A stretch of DNA of 64,000 bases from Xestospongia muta (taxonomy: Eukaryota > Porifera > Demospongiae > Haplosclerida > Petrosiidae), in NCBI GenBank assembly GCA_963693285.1, contig OY848919.1, forward strand, positions 10,659,461-10,723,460. The letters are read 5' to 3'. Of the stretch, positions 49,296 to 59,803 are shown piece after piece. The position numbers and the translations under genes are program-made. The notes beneath the pieces are model-generated. The model saw only the letters and a list, made by a program, of their open reading frames with translations, did not search any database and had not been told where the DNA came from. Numbering within the stretch: the first letter of the stretch is position 1; every line of letters begins with the position of its first letter.

Positions 49296-49410
49296 CAAAA
49301 TAAAAATGACAATTGATAGAATAGCACAGAAGAGAGAAACCCATGTTCCCAAGGGTACACAAATGACTTAAGTATAATATCCAATGTGAAGTAGTGATTT
49401 CCAACAGGAT
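49296..49410 (-). pseudogene. Degenerate first-TM dispanin exon
   Basis: The complement starts VGNHYFTLDIILKSFV and then needs a frame change to continue GNMGFSLLCYS. It is a sister of the fragment at 35.4 kb within the duplicated 34.9-35.6 / 48.7-49.4 kb segment. Confidence 0.6.
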
Positions 49411-49575
49411 CCACACACTTATAGATTCACACAGATGCTGGGTGCCAATATTTAATCAACTCATTGATAATTGGTTAGATTTTAAAGTGTGTAAAAATAT
49501 TAAAAAGCAAGTAGCATGTAAGCTAAATTATTTAAAAATATTTCAAAGTATGGTTGTACAAAAGTGCTAAACACA

Positions 49576-50582
49576 CTATGCATAAAAAATGATAATAATC
49601 AAGACAGGCAAAATGATAGGCCAAGACACTACAGCACCAATATTTAAACCAAGGGCAATACGACCGTGATTTTTAGCAGTTGCATTATCACCTCTTGCAT
49701 CAGCTTCACGTGCCTACAAGATAAAATTAAAGGAGTATATGCTAAATAATTAAAGACAATTAGAAATATAGGCTTCAGTGGTGCAGTTTGATTTAAAAAG
49801 TTTCAATACTTATTATTCATTACTTAATAATTATGTTTTATAATTTTAATTTCCTGCTTCCTTATAATAAGCATTTTTAATTTGACTTTCACAAGTTCTA
49901 TGACAATATATATATAACAAAAATGCTAAACAGTTTCCATTACAGAAGAAGTACTTTAAAAGTATAAAGTATATTTGCTTTGTTTAATATATATAAAATA
50001 CATTGTTAATTATATTGTTACCAGTATAGAAAAGATGATGGCTGGAATAGTACAAAGGAGAGACTGCCATGTTCCAAAGATAATACAGACAACTATGAGC
50101 ATAACACCCAATGTCAGATAATGATCTTGAATTGGACGAAAAGTAGTTGCAATCACAGAAGGCTGACTCTGCACTACAACTACATTGGAACTTGACTAAA
50201 AAAACAACACCCAAATGATATTTCATGAATTTTAAATTTAAGCCGTATAATTAAATATATACATATGAGCATTTAAATTATAAGAGTCAAATTAAATTTG
50301 TGTAATGCAATGCACAGCTAATGTTATATGCTGCAGATGCATATAACATATTTTGTTAAAGTTATAGCTTCTCACATGCTGTTGGGCTTGTAGAGCAGGA
50401 GCAGGATGGTCAAAATATGGTGATGGTGAAACATTACCTACATTGAGTATAATGAAGTATAATACATGTGATTTCTTTTAATGAAAATGATATAGAATGT
50501 TTAAAGTATAAACCATATATAACTTACTACTGAACTTTTGTGGTCTTGGATAGTAGCCACTACCAGTTGTGTGAGGATACCC
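49576..50582 (-). pseudogene. DSP-14: type II dispanin lacking its first two exons
   Basis: Four clean exons: 50528-50582 (YPHTTGSGYYPRPQKF), 50376-50437 (SNVSPSPYFDHPAP), 50022-50195 (IQDHYLTLG and first hydrophobic segment), 49576-49713 (AREADARGDNATAKNHGRIALGLN and second segment). All splice sites and phases fit. Upstream, sequence matching the DSP-8/13 first intron reaches the expected first exon near 50,770, but the ATGGAAG is replaced (complement reads CAGTACGTAATAAG) and the second exon is absent. No start codon is evident. It may be used with a start or 5' exon I cannot see. The last exon resembles DSP-15, the others DSP-11/17, suggesting recombination. Confidence 0.6.
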
Positions 50583-51015
50583 CTGATGACAGTTACATAT
50601 GTTTGCTTATATTATATACACATACATACATACATACATACATGTATACATATACATATATATATATAATATAGCTAGTAACTATAATTCAATGCCATTT
50701 TTTTCGGTAAACATCAATTTAGAATATATAGTGCACAGTTAAAAATAAAGAAAAGAATTATACACTTATTACGTACTGTTACTTTTACACAAATGACTTA
50801 AGTATAATACCCAATGTGAAGTAGTGAAGTCCAACAAGACCCAGACACATATAGACTCACACACATGCTGGGTACCAATATTTAATCAGCTCATTGATAA
50901 TAAGTTAGATTTTAAATCAGTAAAAGATATTAAACAGGAAGTAGCATGTAAAATAAATTATTTAAAAATATTCTTAAGTGTGGTTGTACAAAAGTGTTCT
51001 TTGTTTTAAAAAATA

Positions 51016-52601
51016 CTATACATAAATAATAACAATAATCACGACTGCCAAAATGATAGGCCAAGACCCTATAGCACTAATGTTTAAACCAAGGGCAATA
51101 CGACCATGATTTGTAGCAGTTGCATCATCACCTCTTGCATCAGCATTACGTGCCTACAAGATAAATTAATTGTGAAGATAAAAGGGGGATATGTTAAATA
51201 AAATTAAGGAAAAAAGACAATTAGAGATATAGGCTTTAGTGGTGCAGTTTGATTTGAAACAGCTCCAATACTTATTATTCATTACTTCATAATTATGTTT
51301 TGTAATTTTATTTATTTTATTTGTTATGATGAAACCATTGTACATTGTACAATATAAGTCCATAATACATGTACTGAAATTACCATAGTAGAAAAGATGA
51401 TTGCTGGAATAGTACAGAGGAGAGCAAACCATGTTCCAAAGAGTAAACAAATACCTGTGAGTACCAAACCCAATGTCAAATAGTGATCTCCAACATAACG
51501 TATAGGAGTATTTATAACAGTGGCCCGAGGTGGTTGCTGCACCACAATTATTCTGACAGGTTGCTATATATACACAAATAAGGAAAAAATAAAAATAGCT
51601 TGTAATTATCAAAAATTCTAGATGTCATAGGGTTAAAAATATGTTAATTTGCCAGTTACTTAGATGTTATGTTAAACAATTGTTTTTAACCTGCTGTTGA
51701 GGATAAGGACCTCGAGTATAGGTACTTTCATTGTAATATGGAGGAGGTGGGGTATCAGCTACAATGAGAACATAATTCTTCATTAATAATTATTATAGAT
51801 ACATTAGTTTTTCATTCATTTAAATATAATATGACATACTTTTAAATTGTTGTGGCGCTGGATAATACCTTTCACTATTTATAGGAGGACAACCCTGTAC
51901 GTGTAGACATATATGTACAATGAAGTTTATAATTTATTATACCATAAAATAATCAATAACTAAAAGGACCTTATTATAATAAAGTAACTTGTACTTACAG
52001 ATTGAGTTGATGGTGGATGACCAACACCTTAAGAAAACATAAATTTAACATAAACGTCTGTAGCTACAAATATGTACAATTATAATAATATGATAATAAT
52101 TATTGAGAATGATATTCACAGGATATTGTCAAACACTTTCTATGCCAGTATTCATAGTTATTTCCTTCATTATTAAAGGAAATGTTATGTATGAATATTG
52201 TTAGTGTCTTAAGTTCATAGACAATATGTTAAACTATTTGTACATTTAACAAGTACTATTAAGTTGCAATTATAATACATTGAGTATAATAAATTTTAAT
52301 TTGGTTTACAGTGAGAGTTTAAGTTGATTTGTCATAATGATAAAGTCAAAAATGCAATTATATATAGATATTGTAATTATTAGAAAGAAAATAATTAGAA
52401 CTATTATTTTATTTAACAAAGCAGTATACCTGCAGAAAGCATTTCTTGTGCCTACACACTTTTGTTTATTAAGCTACTTATATCAACCATTGAAAAGTTA
52501 CGTACTTATATATATGACCAGATTACCACAAAACAAAAATATATTAGCTCACGGACAAAAAGAACTGTTATAAAACATAAATCTATAAGTTTACCTTCCA
52601 T
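51016..52601 (-). CDS. DSP-15: dispanin/CD225-domain protein, type II
   Basis: Exons 52595-52601, 51999-52027, 51840-51894, 51691-51758, 51384-51563, 51016-51153; 477 nt, 158 aa, fully open. The N-terminal part reads VGHPPSTQS, SERYYPAPQQF and the linker ADTPPPPYYNESTYTRGPYPQQQ, which holds PPPY. VGDHYLTLG leads into the first hydrophobic segment (ending IIFSTM); the last exon has ARNADARGDDATATNHGRIALGLN and a hydrophobic run to IIYV with no Tyr/Cys tail. It is the parent type of DSP-9. First-exon donor is GTAAAC. No CCACGCCC box is evident upstream, unlike type I. Confidence 0.87.
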
Positions 52602-53224
52602 CTGTGACTTTGCAAGTTTGAACAAGACACCTACAAAGTAATGTAAGTTTCAAATTAGGAAAAGAAACCTCTTTGGATTTGCTAACGCCCAATATTATAA
52701 ATGCTAACGCAGCACTATCTCAGAAGCAATCTGATTGGCCAATTACGTCACGTGCAGAGTATAATAAAAACATAGTGGGTGGTAACAGTGATAAAATTAC
52801 TTTTTGCTAATAAGCTCTCACAATTATGATGACAAACTATTTAAACTACATGACAATCATTGCTGGATTAAATCATAAATTAACAATTTATTTTCAAGGT
52901 GTCAAGTTCAGACTCTCTTCGTGTGGGAATAAAATTAATGAAGATCAGTAATAATGACACTGCGATGTAAGCTCTCTACTCCCTTTTAATATAACATTTA
53001 TATTTCAGGTCATAATTTTTACATTTATTATCTTAATTTATATTGTATGAATTATTGCCCTTATTCTGATTTTTTCAGATGCTTTGTACTCAAAAAACTA
53101 AACCCATGTTAAAGAGGTTGTACAATTAAAATTAGTGAACACATACTACATTGTATACAATAAGCTAAAAAATCTACACGTCAAATTGTTTCATAAGTTA
53201 CATAACTGGCTTATATTCCTTTAT

Positions 53225-53409
53225 TTGTAATATTAACTGTATGCTAGCATGTATAGCCATCATGATCATCGTATCTCTAGCAAAGAGATGCCAATAAGAC
53301 TGATAAGAAACAACACCCCAAAGATTAAACTAACAATGTTAAGACCAAGGGCAATATGACCAAGAGTGCTAGCAGCTTTGGTGTGCCCTCATTTATCAGC
53401 ATCTTTTGC
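53225..53409 (-). pseudogene. DSP-16: solitary decayed last exon
   Basis: After an intact AG acceptor the complement reads AKDADK, a stop, then AASTLGHIALGLN and a hydrophobic run, ending LLEIR. Near copy of the fragment at 37.7 kb; no partner exons. Confidence 0.7.
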
Positions 53410-53419
53410 CTATATGAGA

Positions 53420-55200
53420 CAAAAAAATGAAATGAAATAATGACACTTAGTAATGTAACTTCCTTCAGTTTAACAAAACATTTGTATTTCAAGTCATAAT
53501 ATCTACATTTATTATCTTAATATAAATTTCATGAATCATTACTCTATTTCTGATTTTTTTAGATGCTATATAGTCAATTGAACTAAACCCATCCTAATCA
53601 TGATGCACTGTTACAATTAGGAAGCACACATATACAATTAAGAAGCTCTAATAAATTTTCAGTAAAGAAGTGAAATGGGAATATAATCAACTACCACATT
53701 GACAAAGACATTATAAAATTTATCATTTAAATTTGTAGGTATTTAAAAGTAACAGATACAAGCTATACACAATAATTTTACCAGGAACACATGTGTTCCT
53801 AATTTATTAATTTATAAGTGAATTTGAAACTTACAAAGCTCAGTAAACATTGTGTATACTTCAGATATAAGCAAAATAAAACAAAATTTGATTCATCCAC
53901 TCACTTTATTATACACATAACAAGTTTTAAACTATTTTTTAAGCTTATGCTAACTACTTCAACCATGTAAAATTATTATATAAACTAACTAACTTCAAAC
54001 TAACTTGTTATAGTAGCTCACTAAATCTCATTCAACATAATTACTAGAGGAAAGTTTTAATATTGTAATAAATTATGTATTTAATAGCAATATTTAAAAA
54101 TTTTAAGTTTAATTATATTCAGGTTTGCTAATTAATTAGTTGACTGTGGTTAGTATTTATTTGAAATTATTCAGTTCCACTAAAAGCGAAATATAATTTT
54201 ACTACAAATATTATATTTATTTGGCATTTGTTATATCAATGTATCCTTAAGATACACTAGCATGAATATTCTGCAACTTATCATATGATATGTTGACCAG
54301 TTTCCAATCCTCAACTTTCTGATCCTCAAACTTCAGGTCATCTTAATCTGATCTTAAAATTAATAAAGGTTAGTAATGTAAATTAGTGATCTAAGTTCTC
54401 AGTTCTGGTTTAGTAAAACATGGGTCATAATTTCTACATTCATTATCTTATTCAATAAAGCACTATTGCCTTAATTGAGATGTTAAGTCAATTAAACTAA
54501 AACCATGTTAAATATGGTGCTCATTTAAAATTAAAACCACATATATAAAGAGGCAAAATATACAGATTAAATTAGCTACAACATTGACAAAGGATATTCT
54601 TAAATTCTATCATTTTAATAGGAAGTTATGTACAATAACACATACAAACTACACAAGACAAGAAGTAATATTACCAGCACTTTGATTGTTCCTTATTATA
54701 TTAATATAAAAGTGTACTTGAACTTACAAGACTCAGCAACCAGGATGCAAACCTGAGATATAAGCTCCATAAAACACAAATAGATTCACTCACTCACTTT
54801 GTGATGCCAAAAGCAAGTTAAATTAATATTAAATCAACATTAACTACATCAGCCATACATAATTATTATGTAAATTAACTAATTCCTGCAAACAATTTAT
54901 AGTCGCTTCCTAAAACTCATTCAACATAACATAACATATGGCAACCTATATATATATATATATATGATATATTGAACAGCTTATAACCCTCAATAATATA
55001 TTGACTGATATCTGAGCCACATAATTGAAGAAATATCAATACTTAATTAAATAAACAATCATTATGAAACATATCAAAAAAGCTTAATAATTATTATATC
55101 ACATTAACTGGATAAGTTTCTATTACATTGTATGCAGTAAACAAGACACACATCAGCATATAAAATGTTTCTTGAGTATCATGACTGCAGCTGGCTTTAT
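53420..55200. other. Spacer between DSP-16 and DSP-17
   Basis: Repeats of the same spacer type as 37.9-39.0 kb. It contains one or two copies of the GACCAGTTTCCAA-type minisatellite word near 54,290 and an AT tract near 54,945-54,965. No exon recognised. Confidence 0.45.
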
Positions 55201-55216
55201 TACTTTATTTGTAACG

Positions 55217-56962
55217 TTAGCAGTAATAACTGTATGTATACCCATTATAGTTTTCTTCGTAACAAAGACTCTCACTGGTTGAAGAAACAGCAACAGCAAC
55301 AGCAATAATGACACCAACAATAACAAGCACGCAAGTAACTAAACCACCAATGTTAAGACCTAAGGCAATACGACCATGAGTGAGAGCAGCTTCAGTGTCA
55401 CCTCGTGCATCAGCATCTCGAGCCTATTTGAAACCAAAAAGTTAAACATTTTATAAATACTTCAATTACGTTAATTACTTTTAGCAATAATGTAGATGTT
55501 TAAACTAGTAATACTTTTCATTACATGACATAATTTTCCCCTTCATTATAATAAACATTTTAATTTGCATTTCTATAACAATTATATATAACAAAAATAC
55601 TAAAAAACTTTCTATTACAGAAGGAGAAATTATAAGTATAAAGTACATTGGTTTTGCTAAATATAACATTGTTAATCATTACCATTAGAGAAAAGATGAT
55701 TGCTGGAATAGTACAAAAGAGCACAAACCATGTTCCAAAGAGAGCACAGAAAACTGTGAGCATAATACCCAATGTCAGATAATGATCTCGAATTGGCCGA
55801 AAGGTAGATGTAATCACAGAGGGTTGACTCTGCACTACAACTACATTGGAACTTGACTAAAAAATCAATACCCAAGTGATATTTCATGCCTTTAAGTATT
55901 AAGCCATGCACTTAAATATACACATTTAAATTATGTACAAGCGTCAGATTTTATTTGTGTAATACTAAGCATAGCTATTGTTATATGCTACAGCGCATAT
56001 ACTGCATTTTGTTAAAGTTAATTTTCTCACTTGCTGTTGGGCCTGTGGAACAGGAACAGAATAGCCAATATATGGTGGTGGTGAATCATTACCTACATTG
56101 AGTATAATGAAGTAAAATATATATAATTTTTTTAAACAAGAATAATATAGAATGTTTCAAGTATAACCTATATATAACTTACTATTGAACGTTTGTGGTC
56201 CTGGATAATAACCACTATAAGGTGTGTGAGGATGTCCCTGATGATAGCAATTAATTAGTAAAATGGATACATAGACAGTTACATTACAGATATTTTTATT
56301 ACCACCAATATATACTTACAGGTTGAGTTGATGGATATCCAAAACCTAAGAACAAAACATCATAAGTAAACAATGTTAACAGTTACTAAGTATATTTTAA
56401 ATTGATTTTTAGTCAATAAGGAGAAAGTGTAATATTTTAATGGCTCACTGTAAAAATTGACTGGTTAATTTAACCAGTATATTGTGATAGAGAGTGTATG
56501 CACATGTAGTAAACTTATTGTGATGCAAGAAAGTAAACAATACTGTTTTGATTACTAATGCACTAATGTTTATTGTATTAGTAATCAAATCAGTATTATG
56601 TTTACTTTTTTGCATCCTGTATTAAATATCTAGTAAAAATCTTATTAAATATTGCTATACATGAATTTATTTATTAATAGGGAAAGTTTGCTAACTTCAT
56701 TTGTAGATATTAAGTGTCAGCAAAGTAAACAGATAAATTTTGTGGTTTTAATTACTAAAATATCTTATAGCATGTTAGGTTATGTCTAGACTATTAGTGT
56801 TACATAAGTATGTAGAGAATTTATTCAGAGAAATAAATGAAATGCTCAAACTGCAGTAATAGACTAGTGTATAGCATTTGTTATCATAAAGCCACAAACC
56901 ATAAAGTAATGTGACACTATTTGAATTTGACCATGACACACATTTACACACACACACACACA

Positions 56963-56998
<36 letters not shown>

Positions 56999-57326
56999 TG
57001 TATGTATGTATGTATGTATGTATGTATGTATGTATGTATGTATGTATATATGTATATATATGCATGCAAATAAACTGTAAAGTGTGGTTAAGTAAATTCT
57101 AACAGATGTAGCAGTCATATATGTAGTGTTAAGGAAAATAACATCACTACATCCTAAAATTTGTTAATAACTTCCTCACAATCTTTATAGAATATATTGT
57201 AACAGTGTATTAGTTAGTGACTGAAACCAATACAATTTTTATGGTATATATCAACTAAACATACATATACTTGTATATTGTACATTAAAGCATAGAGAAA
57301 ACAATCATACATTTGTCACCTTCCAT
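55217..57326 (-). CDS. DSP-17: dispanin/CD225-domain protein, type II, with Tyr/Cys tail
   Basis: Exons 57320-57326, 56320-56345, 56183-56237, 56031-56092, 55683-55856, 55217-55423; 531 nt, 176 aa, open. N-terminal modules: FGYPSTQP, YSGYYPGPQTF and the linker SNDSPPPYIGYSVPVPQAQQQ with PPPY. IRDHYLTLG starts the first hydrophobic region (to IIFSLM); then ARDADARGDTEAALTHGRIALGLN and a second hydrophobic segment, then a tail with SESLCYEE and TYSYYC. The first-exon donor is GTGACA. The second exon is 3 nt shorter than in other copies but in frame. It is the cleanest type II copy of the full six-exon form. Confidence 0.87.
56971..57060. repeat. (TATG)n microsatellite
   Basis: About 19 TGTA/TATG tetranucleotides in the first intron of DSP-17, preceded by a CA run. 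Open frames on both strands here are artefacts of the repeat. Confidence 0.95.
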
Positions 57327-57329
57327 TAC

Positions 57330-58480
57330 AGCCGTTGAGAGTATTTACTTTAGAGCGTACACCACGCGTAACGGGTTGAGTCTATCTCGACAAGGATTCT
57401 CCTCTGTGAATGCGAATAGGTGGTGATATTTTATAAGTAAAATGGCACACCTGTGCTATTTTGTATTCACGTGAGAAGCCGGAGTGTGGCGTGATATCTG
57501 TTGATATAAATAGTTATGTATAAGTTATCTCACGGGAAAGTGTATATTATCTCGTATATGGCGAGGCGTTCTTAAGAATATGTTCAGTTTAGAGGAGGAG
57601 ATTAATATTTTAGGATAAAATTGAAAAAGGCTGATAGGTGGATCCAGAGAACCGTACTGTGTAATGTATGATTTCTTTCTTTATGTTTTAACATGTGAGT
57701 GTAAATTATAAACAGAAAGTACACATATACAAGTATGAACAATACACTTATAAAACAAGATAAATCTCAAATTGTGAAAAAGAAACGTCTTTGAAAGTCA
57801 AAAGTTTCTCTTTTGATTATTTCTTGCCATTACCCCAGAAGACGTCATGGCATAGCAAAAGTACAGTGGTTATATTTATCATAATTATAACTTATGGCAA
57901 CATTTATATTACCACAAGCTCATGTATTCCAGACTTCATTAATATAAAATCTTATATCTTGCATCTTACAAGACTCAGGAACTAGCATACATATAAAACA
58001 AACTTCTTATAATAAAACTGTAATGTATGATATTAATTTTGCTCTGTGGTTTTCCTGTATGTTAATTTACTTTTAGTGTGCTGTATAAATATTGATTTTT
58101 TTGTATTTATGATCAGTTAGTTAGTTAGTGTGTGCAACTGTGAAAGTTATCTCGAGTGATAAAACTTAAGATATAACAAAAAATTCTTATAATATTTCCC
58201 TAAATCTCATTCAACGTGATATATGACTTAGTTATAGGATAGTTTTAATATTGAAATATATTATTTTTAAATAGCAATATTTGAAAAGCATAAAGTTTAA
58301 TTATCTATATGCTTGACAGTTAATTAGTTGACTCTGGTTAATATTTATTAGAAATTTTTCAGTTCCACTTAAAACAAAATACCATTTTATTACAAATATC
58401 ATATTATTTGGCATCTGTTATATTAATGTATCCTTAAGATACACAAGTATGAATATTCTGCAAATTATCATATGACCAGT
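57330..58480. other. Upstream flank of DSP-17
   Basis: Presumed promoter, including a block near 57,410-57,560 that resembles the regions upstream of DSP-8 and DSP-13 (TGAATG then ATAGG then GGTGATATTTTATAA). No exon recognised. Confidence 0.4.
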
Positions 58481-58640
58481 TTCCAACCTTCAATAAAAAG
58501 TCAACCACTTCACAATCTTCAATCATATGTTGACCATTTTCCAACCCTCAATTATATCTTGACCATTTTCCAACCTTCAATGATATCTTGACCAGTTTCT
58601 AACCCTCAATGATACATTGACTGGTTTCTGATCCTATAAC
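58480..58640. repeat. Tandem repeat of about 32 bp
   Basis: Four to five units built on TTGACCATTTTCCAACC followed by CTCAATGATATC-type sequence. One- or two-unit relatives occur near 30,430, 37,470, 38,880, 43,250 and 54,290, always in the downstream spacer of type II copies. Confidence 0.75.
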
Positions 58641-58809
58641 TTAAAATAATATCAATACTTAATTAAAGCATACAATTATTATGAAACATATCAAAATGTG
58701 TATAATGATTGTAATTTATCACATTAACTGGGTGAATAAAATTAATTTGTACTGTATGATATATAATAAAACCACACACATCTACATATCAAATTGTTCT
58801 GTTATTAGT

Positions 58810-59200
58810 TAAATTGTAACAGTATGTATAGCCATCATCATAGCCATATCTTTTGTCATATCTATGGCAAACACTGTCACTGGTTGCAGAAGTAACTATA
58901 GCAATAGCATTAATGATACCAACAACAACAAAGATCCAGGTATCTAAATCACCAATGTTAGTATCTTTAGCCTATTTGAAACAAAAATAATGAAGACTTT
59001 ATTTTTTTAGAGTTAAAACATATGCATTGTACTGAGAACTGAAGTTTTATGGACCTGGATAATAACCATTACTACTTGTGTGAGGATACCTTGATGACAG
59101 CAATTAATTATTAAGTTGGATACATAGACAATTACATTACAGATAGCTTTATTACAACTACATATACTTACAAGTTGAGTTGATGGTGGATAAGCACCAA
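58810..59200 (-). pseudogene. DSP-18: collapsed type II dispanin copy
   Basis: A last exon with its centre deleted (58,810-58,971: AKDTNIGDLDTWIFVVVGII and a tail with GYTYCYN), a third exon at 59,037-59,089 (SSNGYYPGP, then a stop) and a shortened second exon near 59,171-59,195. Linker and first-TM exons are absent. It marks the right end of the array. Confidence 0.7.
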
Positions 59201-59803
59201 AGAACAAAATATCATAATAAACAATATTAATAGTTACTAAGTACATTTTTAATTGATTTTTAGTCCACAAGAAAAATGTGTAATGATCTCAAAACTCACT
59301 GTTAGAATTGATTGAATAATTTTACCAATATATTGTTATAAAGAATGAATGCGGATGTAGCAGACATATTATAATGGAAGAAAGTAAACATAATACTCTT
59401 TCATTACTAATGCACTATTGTATTAGTAACAACTAAAACAGCGTTATGTTTATTTTTGTATTAATTTCTTTCCTTTAATTGTTTTTACAACCATGGCCTG
59501 AGGATGTACTAGAACTACAAAAGCCTTTAAGAAGCCTTGAATAGACACTTGTTCACATTTACTTGATGGCAAAGCCTCCAACATTCAGAGTTCGTTGGCT
59601 TACAACAAAACATACTGACTGCAGTAATGTGTAATACACGTGGATAAGGGCAATACGCTATTAATAACATTATTATTAGTTATTAGCTTGATATAAATGC
59701 AAAAAAATTGGTAGCAGGGAAACTTAGCACAATTAGCATAAAAAATAAACAAAGCAGGCTTAGTGGTTCAGAGTTCTTTACTTTTATCTTCGTTAACAGT
59801 TAC

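Noticed and set aside
56775..57118. Frames with repeated HTYI / MYVC
   Set aside because: Pure product of the TATG microsatellite in an intron; present on both strands.
11518..59200. Tetraspanin, MS4A or claudin assignment for the array proteins
   Set aside because: Only two hydrophobic segments are encoded, no CCG motif or large loop is present, and the loop SRD/ARD..(K/R)GD plus Pro/Tyr-rich N terminus fits CD225 proteins better.
11518..59200. Calling individual copies orthologues of vertebrate IFITM1-3
   Set aside because: Superfamily resemblance only; the array looks lineage-specific and antiviral function is unproven.
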